Assembly (NCBI GenBank): GCA_009617715.1
Contig: VTFK01000375.1
Location: 186,001 to 250,000, forward strand
Direction: 5' to 3'
DNA: 64,000 nucleotides
DNA from: Plectrocnemia conspersa
Lineage: Eukaryota; Arthropoda; Insecta; Trichoptera; Polycentropodidae
Shown here: in pieces, positions 21,321 to 32,671 of the stretch
Layout: the number at the start of each line of letters is the position of its first letter
Numbering within the stretch: the stretch's first letter is position 1
Position numbers and translations under genes: made by a program
The notes under the pieces: model-generated
What the model was told of the DNA's origin: nothing
What the model saw: the letters and a program-made list of their open reading frames with translations, nothing else
Databases searched by the model: none

Positions 21321-21637
21321 TTTAAGTACAATTGATATGTTATCTTTAGCCTCTAAAGCAATATATGCTTTGTAATTTTGTGCTTTAATTGTAGTCACAG
21401 ATACACTGCGTTATTGTGATTTCTAACAATATTTAAATTATATATTTTGGTATGAAAATGACAGTGTTCTTTAATTGTTGGTATTTGGAAGCTATTCTGC
21501 ATTTTTCAAAGATTAGTATAAAAAGGTGTATTATATTATATATTATTTTTAATAACTTGCAGTTTAGAAAAAAATATTACTGGTGACTCCACACTGGGCA
21601 GTAATATGATTAGATATGTTTAAATAAAAAAAAAATA
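21321..21637. other. Spacer before the LINE
   Basis: No feature was recognised. It ends in an A-run, just before LINE coding sequence begins abruptly. Confidence 0.5.
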
Positions 21638-22812
21638 ATAGAAGAAGTAGTAATCAAACAATTAAAGGAATTTATTACTTCTCCAAACATAATATGTGAA
21701 CAACAATCGGGATTCAGAGAAAAGCATTCGAATGAAACTGCATTACAAGTAGTGATAAATGATTGGCTGTTGGCTAAGGATACAAACAAAATCATTGGAG
21801 CAGTTTTCTTGGATTTCAAGAGAGCCTTCGAAACAATAGACAGAAAAATAATGTTAAAGAAATTGGAGAGTATAGGTATAAGTGATATAGTTTTAAGATG
21901 GTTTAATAATTACTTATATAAAAAGAAAACAAAAAAGTTAAAATAAATAATGTATATTCTGAAGAGAAATTAGTGTCTTATGGAGTACCACAAGGGTCTA
22001 AATTAGGACCATTGTTATTTGTTTTGTATATTAATGATATAGTTAATAACGTGAAAAAATGTAAAATTCATCTATTTGCGGATGACACATTAATGTATTG
22101 CATAGGTGATAACATTAAAGAAATTGTAAATAATTTAAATAATGAATTAAGTATATTAGAAATATGGTTAAAGAATAATGTACTTAAATTAAATGAGAAT
22201 AAAACTAAACGTATGTTTATTAATTATAAAAATGTGTTAGATAATAGTACCAAAATAGTAATAAATAACTCTAGTATAGAAATAGTGGATAATATAAAAT
22301 ATTTAGGAGTAATTGTTGATACAAAATTAAATTTTAAAGAACATTGTAATTACATATTAAAAAAAATTAGTAGAAAAATAGGTTTATTATCTAGATTAAG
22401 AAATATATTAAGTATAAATACAAAAAAAAAAAATTTACAATAGTATAATATTGCCCCATTTTAATTATTGTGCAACACTATTAAATATGTTAAATAAATT
22501 AGATAAACAAATGTTGCAAAAATTACAAAATAGGGCAATGAGAGTAATCTTAAATAAAAATAGATTAACTAGTTGTATAAGTATGATTGATAGATTAGAT
22601 TGGTTGAATGTTCAAGAAATATTGAGTATGAATGTTTTAATATTTACATATAAGTTAGAAAATAATATGTTACCAGAATATTTTAATAAGTATTTAATAA
22701 GAAATAGAGATGTACATAAATATAATACTAAAAATAAAGAAAATTTAAAGATAGATAAGTATAAGAAAACGAGTACGGCTAGGGGAGTTATGTACAGAGG
22801 TTTTGATTTATA
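21638..22812 (+). pseudogene. LINE reverse transcriptase, frameshifted
   Basis: The first segment holds QSGFREKHSNETA and FLDFKRAFETIDR, corresponding to RT motifs around the first catalytic Asp. A shift near 21946-21972 leads to VSYGVPQGSKLGPLLFVLYI and then LFADDTLMY, so the FADD active-site motif is intact. KYLGVIVDTKLNF is the usual downstream motif. A second shift occurs in the A-run near 22425-22440. The last segment holds HFNYCATLLN and RLDWLNVQE and finishes near 22812. At least two frameshifts make it non-functional. No endonuclease is present. Product if intact: RT that copies element RNA at a nicked target. Confidence 0.9.
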
Positions 22813-23030
22813 AAATAGTGTTCCAAGAATAATCCGAAAATATAACGGGTTTCATAAATGGAATTAAAAAACACCTTCGTACATATAGAAATAAATTATA
22901 ATATAATATCTTATTAGTGTATATTTTTATTTTCTATTGTATATTTTTTATATATGTTTATATACTTAAAGTTGTTTGATGTAAAGATTAGCTATTAAGC
23001 TAAATAAATTAATAAATAAATAAATAATTG
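21638..23030 (+). mobile_element. 5'-truncated non-LTR retrotransposon (Jockey/CR1 type)
   Basis: Contains a reverse transcriptase relic, a short 3' untranslated region and an A-rich ATAAATAAATAA tail ending near 23028. The sequence starts inside the RT domain, so the endonuclease and the gag-like first frame are missing, as is common for LINE copies. Three shorter copies of its 3' end are present at 3714-3852 (+), 25860-26225 (-) and 30690-30830 (+), so this family was active here repeatedly. Subfamily assignment is by motif style only. Confidence 0.85.
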
Positions 23031-23593
23031 TTTATTAATTAAATGTGTTTTTAGTTAGCGCACTCTTTCTATTAAATATGGTCTAAGTGCCGCAATAGCG
23101 GCAAAATATTTTAATTAAATTTAAGCTTGGAGTCTAGGTGTAAGTCTAGGTATGTTTAAACCGTCATCAAAAAAGCTTGAAGAATGAAATCATAAATTCA
23201 TAATAAAAAAATAATACATATAACAAGCGATCTTACTACTTCAATTTAGTTATAAAATAAACCACAGAGTTTAACCTAATTTCTACAATATATAATTATG
23301 ATGTGAGATTCTCAAAGTAACAAGTTTAATTGTTAGAGTTTTGCAATAAATTATACATTACTTACTTTTAACTATTGATAGAAATTATGAGGAATATGTC
23401 GGTAGTAGTAAATTTGTCCTTACCTGTAAAAAAACAAGTATATAATTAGTAATTTGAATAATTGATTGATAAAATAATACAGTCATATGGACATTTAATT
23501 ATAGATTTACACTACACTATTCATTTTTCTAATAAGATTTTTAATCAAACACTAAAAAAAATATTTTTATTTTATTGATTCAATTTTCTTTTC
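23031..23593. other. Unassigned AT-rich DNA
   Basis: Nothing supported between the LINE tail and the hairpin at 23594. Confidence 0.5.
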
Positions 23594-23638
23594 AAGATAT
23601 TACCTATTCCCACTTATAGTGGGAATAGGTAATATCTT
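23594..23638. repeat. Perfect hairpin, 21-bp arms
   Basis: 23594-23614 and 23618-23638 are exact reverse complements around a TAT loop; the arms include CCTATTCCCACT. It abuts the 3' side of the mariner relic, so the arm may derive from that element's terminal repeat copied back on itself. Confidence 0.85.
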
Positions 23639-23639
23639 A

Positions 23640-23865
23640 TAAGTGTCAATGGCTTAGCTTCAAAATATTTCGGTAGCATCCTTTACATATATTGTCTGCA
23701 TTTTATTTTTTTTCGTTTATTTTCATCGATTGAAATAAATGGAAGTTGAAAAGAGCAAGGTCTGGAGAATAAGGTGGATGAGATAAAGCCTTTCAATTAA
23801 GTTCCTTGATTTTATCCAGTGTCAATTTTGCATTGTCGTGTTGTAAAATAATTCGACTTCTATTG
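23640..23865 (-). pseudogene. mariner transposase relic
   Basis: On the minus strand the frame reads QHDNAKLTLDKIKEL, then an in-frame stop where Trp is usual, then HPPYSPDLALFNFHLFQSM. This is the HDNARPH ... YSPDLAPSDYHLF segment around the second and third catalytic residues of mariner transposases. The third Asp has become Asn (SPDLALFN). Only this segment survives; the N-terminal helix-turn-helix part is missing. Different from the mariner at 46896-48169 in the aligned residues. Confidence 0.85.
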
Positions 23866-25859
23866 TTTTTAAATTTAATTAGTATTTTATTTTATTGTAA
23901 ATTATTAAATTATGTTAATTTTTAATTAAACTTGTAATTTGTATTGTATTATTAATAAATTTTTGGTATTGAAAGCCCTTTGTCATGAACGTAAGCTTTT
24001 GAAGACGTTTCTCTGACACAAACCATCTAACTCAAGCATTTCAAAATTCTTGGAAATTGTTCATATATACATATTAGTATATCTTTAACTGGCGTTATAT
24101 GGCTAGAAGTCACAATTGCTTCTGCAAGTTGAATATGAAGTTCATTTTCACTCGCATTTTGACAAATCAAGTATATTAAATAAATTAATTATACAACGAT
24201 TAAATTTTATTAAATAAAATTTAAAAATGTTTCACTAAATTGGTGGTTTAAAAATTGTTAAAGTAAATGAAAATAATTTGATGATTTTATTAGTATACTA
24301 TTTTGATTTGATCTACTACCCAAAAATATATTTTACTGAAATTTCATTACGATTAACAATTATGGTGGCAATATTAAAAAATGTAGACGAAATTATTAGG
24401 CAAGAATTTATCTTAAATATTAAATAAGTATAAGATAAAATATTTTTGTATTAATAAAAATCGTCTCATTTAAAAATATTTTTTGTATGTCTTGTCTTTT
24501 TTTTTTTTAGTTGCATTAAAAATTCTTTTCGTTTTCTAATAGCGAGTAATATTTACTCTGATATTAAACATATGTTTTTATACAGGTGTTAATGTGCAAG
24601 AGTCCAGCTTGGTCAAAAATGTTGTATATGAGTTTTGGAGGTGGCATAGTAGAAGGGTATTTGATTAACTGATAAAAACCTCTAAGTGAGCGATTGTATA
24701 CGTTCTTTAACATAAACTTAAATGAATTGAGAATAGGCTTATTTAGAGAAATTTATCTATATTGTAAAAAATTGCCTTTCTAATGAAGAATTCGTCTTAA
24801 GATTCTTCCGAGTAGCCCTTTATATCAAATGCACATAAAAAAATTCGAAGAAAATTGATTATTTGTTATACAAAACAATGACTTTTGCTTTAGCGACAAC
24901 ACAATATAAAGTGTATGAACAATATGTTTCTATTACTGTGAGTAATGTTTATAGTTTATATATACAAAAGTTTTGCGTGGTCATTGTTTACTTTTAGCTC
25001 TTGGGCGTTTTAATATTGCGGTTTTACTTAAGGGTTTGTTCATAGAGCACCTTTATTCAATCGACGCTTTCTAATAAAAAATATAAATAATTAACTTAAA
25101 GTATTACAAATATTCATAATAGCAATTACTTAATATAATAAAGAACACAATCATACAAATTGGAATTTATTTAGGCATATCCCTGTCGAATGTACACATA
25201 TCATATATGTAAATATATCACTAATTTTTATAATTATATTGCTCACTATATAAAATAATAATAATATAAAACATTGAACCATATTTAATAACGTTTCACC
25301 TAATTTTATTCTCGTTTTAAATATTCATCAATAACCATTCAATTCTACACTAAGTTTTAGTTTGGCACCAGTTCACACTACATCACAACAGTAACCCGTT
25401 GACAAACTTGTTCGATACGTAAACAAAAGCCCAAACTACAACAATATAAGTCAGCTTTGGAACTTTGGGTAACGATCGCCGATTTGTAGTCTCCAATTCC
25501 GGAACACCATTGTTCGCTAACGCGCGCCATGCGCACAGACACGGTACGTATATGGGCGACTTTACCTTAACTGGGAGAAGGCGCCATAAATGGTAATAAG
25601 ACGTGATGAACATTCAGGTTCGTGTTCTCTCTGACACTTTGAGAAATTCGTAACAAACGCTCGAATCGCGCACACAATACGGCTATGCTCTACTGCGGCT
25701 ATAAACGAACAGCGTTTCTTAAAGTATGCTTTGAAAATTTGGAGAAATTTATATTGCTACTATGTGGACAAATTCTAACATTTAAAACTTTTAACTGTGA
25801 TATTTGTAACTAGAACTTGTAAGGATCTTTGATGCAAAGTGACTATACAAATTAAAATA
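23866..25859. other. Unassigned AT-rich DNA with an island at about 25380-25700
   Basis: The island includes CGCGCGCCATGCGCACAG and GGCGCCATAAATGG. A minus-strand open frame at 25383-25613 has no recognisable match. The rest is A/T-rich with nothing supported. Confidence 0.4.
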
Positions 25860-26225
25860 TATTCTATCTATAAATGCACGAAGGTGTTTTTATATTTTTG
25901 TGGATTGTCCTATGAATATTAAAATATAAATTCAAACCTCCGTACAATAATCCCCTGGCCGTACTCGTTTTCTTGTACCTATCCATTTTTCTAGTATTAC
26001 ATTTATGTACATCTTTGTTTCTTATTAAATACGTTTTAAAATTCTCTGGTAACATAAACTATAACATAAATACTAAAACATTCATCTATAATTTTTTTTG
26101 TATTTCCAATTATTCTAACCTTTCAATCATACAAGTAAATACATTCCATTAAAAACTACTCTAATTGTCTTATTTTTGCAACTTCGCCTTATCTAATTTA
26201 TGAAGCATTGAAATAATATTAGTTA
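25860..26225 (-). mobile_element. LINE C-terminal fragment
   Basis: On minus, decayed frames give SMLHKLDKAKLQK, ERLE-LEIQK, MLPENFKTYLIRNKDVHKC and YKKTSTARGLLYGGLNLY, closely following the last part of the LINE at 21638-23030 (MLPEYFNKYLIRNRDVHKY and YKKTSTARGVMYRGFDLY). Several stops interrupt it. Confidence 0.85.
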
Positions 26226-27058
26226 TAATTGATTTATTTAAAATATTACAACAATAAACAAATATTATTGATATAAAAAAAAAAATAGGTTTAAAATAAA
26301 AAATTGTATCAGACAGATATTAAGTGTGAATGTGTAAGAAAATAGTAAGATTTGCTATTAACAGCTGAAAAATTCTTAAGTCATAAGCTGCGAGTTAAGA
26401 ATACTAGAGACATAAGTTCAATCATTATTCCAAGAGAATGTATTAACTTTGAGAGAAGAAATAAAAATCTCGACAGAAAAATAATGGTAATGTATAAATA
26501 AAATTCTGTATCTATAAAAATAATGTAGTATATAAAATTAATATATCTCATTATATACCTCAATGATCTGAGTTGTGTCCATTATTATCTATTTTGTATA
26601 TACGAGATATTGTGGATGTAGAGTATGGGCTTAAATTTATTCTTTTTAGGAATGATACATTTATTCAGTAAGAAAATAGAAATATTATAATAACTCTTGA
26701 TGATTCAATGTAACTACTTGACTCGATCAAATATATCGATCTACGTGGAAATGATTTGATTATGTAATATATGGCAATAAGACTTGTGGCTGAACTCTTA
26801 TGTATTTCCAAATAGAAGCGAACTGGGAAATATATGTGAAAATTTGAGAGGTTCGAGTGGAAATTCACGGAAAAGTGTCAACGATTCTCCTCTTTCTATG
26901 TTAAAATAAACTGTTTTGTTAAAATTTAATGCTGTTTACAATATAAAACGCTTTTCCATTATCTTGCTAAAATTAAAATTGATTGAAAAACTGGTTCGTT
27001 ATCATTAAGAGTTTTTAACCGGGCCGCTAAAACACCGTTACGAGTTCGATGTGTTTGT
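26226..27058. other. Unassigned AT-rich DNA
   Basis: Short open frames on the minus strand (26381-26563, 26665-26868) consist of Ile/Tyr/Leu-rich peptides typical of A/T-rich non-coding DNA. Confidence 0.5.
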
Positions 27059-27135
27059 TATAGTGAATGTGTATTATTAGTGAAAATATTTGTTTATTGG
27101 CATTTCAGTAAAATTATATCGGTATACATTTTTTG
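27059..27135 (+). repeat. Short dispersed repeat
   Basis: TAGTGAATGTGTATTAT, TATTGGCATTT and ATATCGG occur in the same order and spacing on the minus strand of 52790-52880. A similar GTGAATGTGTATTTTTCAGTG word is at 52115. Class unknown. Confidence 0.5.
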
Positions 27136-27195
27136 CTAGTAGATAATAAAAATATAATTTATATGACATATTATATAATATGCTACTTTAAAATT

Positions 27196-27717
27196 TTGAC
27201 GTGAATTTTTGCCTTCTGAGAAGTGATAATTATTTTTGCGCTCTCCTATTGACCAAAATTCGGTTTGAATTTACTTTGATCAGCCCTTTTATATTAGAAG
27301 CCCATCATATTTTTAAAACATGGTGTAACATCGAAATGCAGACAAAATAGTCTTATACATTTTAAACGTCCAAAAAGCAATAAAGCAAACAATAATTTGC
27401 AAACAAATTATAACACATATGGAGCCGCGTTAAAATACTACAATCTGTTCCTTTTAATAATAATATTAATTGTGATAGAACTACCTAGAAAATGGGCGCT
27501 TTTGAAGGCAATGTTCCGCTCATTTTATTTATTGTATATATAAAAACGCTGAAGGAATTTATACCTGAAATACATCAGTATTTAGGTACAAGTCAAACAA
27601 CTGTAGTTTAATTCAGATTCATTATTTGAGGTAGGATTTTATTTTTTTTATGAATATATTCTTGATATGATTTTTCCCAGAGTCGGGCCCCGGGAATTTC
27701 CCCCTCTTGGCAGGCCT
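27196..27717 (-). mobile_element. hAT-like non-autonomous family, partial copy D
   Basis: Read on minus it begins GGCCTGCCAAGAGGGGGAAA, then CGGGGCCCGACTCTGG, and continues through GAGCGGAACATTGCCTTC (27530 region), matching 15411-15760 of copy A. It then jumps to the GACTTCTGAGAAATGATAA-like block of copy A near 15885. The left terminus is better preserved here than in copy A. The right half is missing. Confidence 0.7.
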
Positions 27718-27800
27718 GATGACCATTATGACGCATTAGAAAATACCTGTCAAGTAATGATAGTCAAATTTGTAATAAAAAAATATATAATTATAAAAAA
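27718..27800 (+). repeat. Short repeat shared with 8291-8360
   Basis: ATGACCAT, ACCTGTCAAGTAATGATAG and TAATAAAAAAATAT are found in order at both places. It directly abuts the terminus of hAT-like copy D. It may be the tail of the repeat at 8150-8360. Confidence 0.5.
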
Positions 27801-28139
27801 TGCCAAGATTTTTTGTACAACACTTCCTCTTTAAATATTAAGAATCTATGAATCAATTCCTTTATTTAGTTCTCCCAAGATCCCAAATCTCCTACCCATG
27901 CCACACGTATGATGTATAGGCCCAATTAATTTATCTTTCATCCCTACAGCTGAATAGCATTGCTCGCCGTGCAAACCAAACACAGTTTTGCAATTCGGCA
28001 CGCCCCTGTTGAAATATTAAAATTAATCACGGAATGACGTGCATAATGGATGGCGCGATTCACGTTTTGTAATTTGCGATTTTGTCCCTCGCAAAAGAAC
28101 TACACATAGACCGAATAGGATTTATCCGTTATAAATAAA
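27801..28139. other. Unassigned DNA
   Basis: No feature recognised; composition rises toward the island that follows. Confidence 0.45.
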
Positions 28140-29160
28140 GCATTGGGCAGAAAATGAGGCATATTCGCATCTCTGGGGCGGGTTAATAATGTAACTAACA
28201 CGTTAATATATATTAATGAACACGCGTGGGTCCGGCCGATCGCGAACCCTTAAAAACCCGCCCCTAATCGCTACTAGCTTCCGGTCTGTAGTGATTAGCC
28301 GGAAGCCGGAGTGGCGGTACCCGAGGCGAACCGTTCAGGTATGCTAAGAGGATTGCCACAGGTGAATCGCTCGATATCAATGAGGAGGCTGAATTTTCGA
28401 TAGGTATCTCTCGGCGGCTGGAATGGGGAATAAATTATTCAGGTAAATGTTGATATCAATATAGTGGATTTAACCATTTTGAGGTAGTTTGTAAGAAAGC
28501 TATCTGAAACATGCACTGTGTGTTAACTCTTCCAGAGCCTTCCAATTTTTTTGAGTGTATTCTTACTACACGCACTAACTTAGAACGCGAATATTATATG
28601 TATCATTGCATTATTTAATGTAAAATGTTAATATATATTTATATAAAAAAATCAGATAAATTTAAAGTTTGTAAACAAATCTCATAAGCCCTAAGCGACG
28701 TCGACTTGGATTCGGGCAATGAATCGTCAGTCAGGCAAATTGGTATTTTAAGGTAAGTGTTCTTAGTTGTCGGCTTCTAGGTGAAACTTTTGACAATATC
28801 GATGCCTGAAAAGTCTTCTTTAGTTTACAACATTGGCAATGTGCCGTCGGTTAATGTGCCGACGTTTCGTCGGCGGGTTTAAGTGGCGTGTAGCAGTAAC
28901 CCCGCGAGAAGCGAACGCTTATGCGGCAATTCCGGTTAATCTACGCGGATTACACCGGTACTTTTGCACCGGATCCTTAGGAAATAAAGACATGAGCACT
29001 TAGTTAACGATCCGAGATAACAAACGATTCCATGCCACAGTTTGAACTGTGGTCATTATCGCCTTAATGCGCCAGGGATAATTGGAGTCGCGAACCAGAT
29101 TAGATACGCGGAGGACAGAGCAGTTATAAAAAAGGTCACAAGAAGTTCGAGAAAATGTCT
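28140..29160. promoter_or_regulatory. Longest GC-richer island, candidate regulatory DNA
   Basis: Includes GGGCGGGTTAATAATG and a GCTTCCGG ... CCGGAAGC pair of perfect 8-base arms (loop 14 bases) near 28279-28308, which doubles as ETS-type CCGGAAG sites, and a CACAGGTG E-box. No long open frame crosses it. Near 29123 TTATAAAAAAGG resembles a TATA box and the following 250 bases could be untranslated leader, but no start codon with a plausible protein follows. Promoter or enhancer function is inference. Confidence 0.3.
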
Positions 29161-29448
29161 ACAAGAGAACATCGTGTATAATGTTAAAGTGATATTGCAA
29201 AAAGTGTTGTAGCGCGAGATTGGTTTGTGTTGCAAGCGCAGTTGGATTGTTTGCTGAAAGCGATTAAGATTTTTTGCTACTAGGATATAAACTGTGTGGC
29301 AATTGAATTTGTGGATTTTAGTTGTGTGAAAACAGCAGCATTTTATAAATACAAATAAATAATTACAGATATGTCTATAATCACTTTTGTCGGAACAACA
29401 GCATGGCGTTCGTCACGCCTGTTGCTCTGTAACTAACCTTATTTCTTT
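29161..29448. other. Unassigned DNA
   Basis: Possible leader-like sequence downstream of the TATA-like word; no ORF or splice donor I would defend. Confidence 0.35.
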
Positions 29449-30505
29449 CAATTTACCATAACTCATTTTTTTATTAAATTTTTTTTTATTTTTATTTTTT
29501 TTAAATGCAAATTAAGCTTCTAAACACTTTTTGCATACGCATTTTTCAGTAGGATTTCATTTTGCAAAGTTATGACACTTTTAATTTTTACATTGGCAGG
29601 CATTTTGTAAAAAAAAAATTTTTTTTTTCATACAGAACGTATAGGGGGGTGCTCAGTAATTCTATACGATACTAAAAAAATCATTTTTAATCTTTAAAAC
29701 CAAGCAGTTAAGAGCGTTAACTCTTCTGAAAGTCTCAAAATGGCTCGTATAAGGGTCCGATCAAACTGATACATCGCTTGTTTTGAAGCAAAAAACTATT
29801 TTTTTTATATTTTATTTAGATGAAGTTTAGGCTTTTTCGTTTTATATATAGCGATCTTTTCGTTAAAATTTTAACCTACTGAGTTACGAGTGTTTAAGTT
29901 TTTATACTTGTCACCATTTTGCAAAAAATTGACACATTGGATTTTGCTAGCGAACATATACATGGTGCTTAAGAATTATACACTGTCACCAAAATTAAAC
30001 TTCAAATATGTATAAATAAGCTCACACTGACCTTAACTATATTGAAAATCTTATGAGCGTATGTATGGTGGGTCGATCGACGCATCACACTAAACGTGTT
30101 TTGAAAAAAAAATACTTTTATTTTTTAATTTTTAATTTTTTTTTATAGTATCGTAAGTATAGTCGGAAGCTCTATTTTGTTTAAAAAATTCAAGTCGATT
30201 TCTTAAATAGAAACCTCATACGAGCGTTCACTATATGCCAATTCGCACAAAAGCTCGTTTGGGGCCCCGGTCAATTTACCATAAGACTCGTTTTTTAATA
30301 AAAAAAAAAATAATTTAAATTTTTTTTTAAATGCAAATTAAGCTTCTGAACACCTTTTGCATAAGACATTTTTCAGTAGGATTTTATTTTGCAATGTTAT
30401 GACACTTTTAATTTTTACATTAGCCGTCATTGTGTAAAAAAAATATATTTTTTTTATACAGAACGTATAGGGGGTGCTTAGTAGTATAAAACGGTGACAA
30501 AATCT
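29449..30505 (+). repeat. Run of degenerate ~0.4-kb repeats
   Basis: 29449-29680 and 30271-30505 share CAATTTACCATAA, ATGCAAATTAAGCTTCT, TTTTTCAGTAGGAT, TTATGACACTTTTAATTTT and AGAACGTATAGGGG in the same order. A third, weaker unit near 29917-29985 keeps TTTTGCAAAA, GACAC and GAACATATACATGGTGCTTA. The units are about 0.36 and 0.47 kb apart. No coding sequence was identified. Confidence 0.75.
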
Positions 30506-30689
30506 CTCGATAAAAGAATAAACGTCGTATATACGAATTTTAAAAAGATCTTGGACAATGTTTGACATGGGTTATTATTAAAAAAATTGTTTAAAGTCGG
30601 TTGATCGGATGATATAACTCGGTTGTTTTCAAGTTATTTGACTGGTCGTAGACTAAAAGTAGATATAGTTTAGGATAGTTTGATATAAG

Positions 30690-30830
30690 GAAACGGGTAC
30701 GGCCAGGGGAATATTGTACGGGGGTGTGAATTTGTATAATGATATTCCTAGAACAATCCGCAAAAATAAAAATATAGTGGGTGTCTATTTTTTTCATTAT
30801 TAAATAAATTACCATGTTAAAGTATTTTTT
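30690..30830 (+). mobile_element. LINE 3' fragment
   Basis: CGGGTACGGCCAGGGG ... GTGTGAATTTGTATAATG ... TTCCTAGAACAATCC follows 3728-3790 and the end of the LINE at 21638-23030 closely. Confidence 0.7.
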
Positions 30831-32671
30831 TTATATTCTGTTTATGTTTATATTATTTTTTTGTCACGAGTCACGATTCCGTTAAATCCAGGACGTCCGC
30901 ACTAGCATTTATTTAAATTATTGAAGGATGTTCTTGACCTGTGGGCATCCAGCTAGCTGTCTTGCCTGTGGCCATCCAGCTCCTTAATATCAGAACAATT
31001 AACAATTATTACCGGAACAATTATATCAGATCTGGCTTAGTTTGTATAATATAATACAAATTTACTATTTTATGATTTTTCCTTTCTTATATTATGTAAT
31101 CTGTTAAATAAATAAATTATATATCACATAATCAGCAATAGTGAGTATTAAGTAAATATCAGTTATTCACCATATTTTTTGTCAGCCAGTCATTATTATA
31201 ATAAAACGAATAATTAATTAATTACATTATGATATAAAAATAATGGATGAGTGCTTGCGTTAAGAACTATATTAAAAGTTAAAATGCAGAGCTGTTTATG
31301 AAGCGTGATTAATGGTATTGTATGGGTGGGGCTTTATTATTAATAGCGCAATGATGACTAGGTGAAGTAAAAATTCGAATTAATTGCATATACATCTATA
31401 TATACATATATTATATAAACAACATTATAATTATATGTAAATATTATTTTTAAAAGTTAAAATTTTATTTTATTTCTTTTAGCAACTATTAAATACCTGA
31501 TTTTTATGTTTTTATAATATTACAGAACATATCTTTGTGAATAGAAAATATTTTTAATAATTTCATTAACAACAATTTTGGTCAAAATTTATTCACGTAA
31601 ATTATTTTATAGTTAATAATTTTAATAAAAATATCGTTAAGATTATTAAAATATATGAGTATATAATAATTGTTTATTCATTAATTGAAAATTTTTATAT
31701 GGGATATTATCGAAATGATTAAAATATTTAATGCATATTGAAAACATAATCGTAAGATTTATTTAGTACAAACAGTGAGTTGACTCTTGTTTAATTTAGC
31801 TGATTTTAACGAATCCGTGCCAAAGACATTTTTAAAGCCATAGATTTTTACATTCTTAATATTTGTTGGCCGGAAGATTTTCAAGAAAGGAAAATTGAAA
31901 TATTTGCTAAACGTAATTCCTAGAGTCGGTCATAAAACTTAATTTGTACAACAATTTATCGGAAATCCTTTATTTTTTCACTACCTGCTCTGAATGCAGC
32001 TTAAAATGAAGCGATTGTAAGCCATTTAAAAATATTATTAAAAACATAATTGTAATAAAAAATAATTTTATGAGATTTTTTTTAAATTTTTTACTAGAAA
32101 AAAATACTAACTACAACTATGTTGGATTAGTATAAGTAATAAATAATTGATTAATATATAGACAAGGTTCTTTATTTTTGCAGCAAAAAGCTTATCGTAC
32201 AACGTAGTTAAGTTGTGAATTTAAATTTACCTACAAATAATGCATCATTATCATTTTTAAGTTACATACGAATAGTGAATATTTCTGACGAATGATTATC
32301 AACTTGTCTATTAGGTATAATCTAATTTGCGATTTGAATTTCACTGATTTTTTTCAACGTAAGCAAAAAAGCTTTATTTACTTGTTAATCCGATTCGTAA
32401 AAAATCTTCTTATTTATAATCATCCATTGTGTAGCAACACAAAAGAAACATCGAACGAAAAGTCGCCGGCGAAACGTTAATCTGTTTGCTCCGGATGAAG
32501 GGATGAAAGGGAAAAAGGGTGCAAGAAAGGAGCAACAAAAAATATATCGCGATGTAGCGAGAGAAATGTTTACACATTTTTTAATATACGCGGTTTTCAT
32601 TTTCGGCCTTTCCTCTGAATTATGAAAAGTTTTTGCGCTCGCTCACCCTGTTCCGTCTGCATCCAATACAT
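30831..32671. other. Unassigned AT-rich DNA
   Basis: At 30935-30985 a 24-base unit is doubled: CTTGACCTGTGGGCATCCAG and CTTGCCTGTGGCCATCCAG. A GC-richer patch covers 32430-32660 (GTCGCCGGCGAAACG). Otherwise poly-A/T sequence. Confidence 0.5.
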
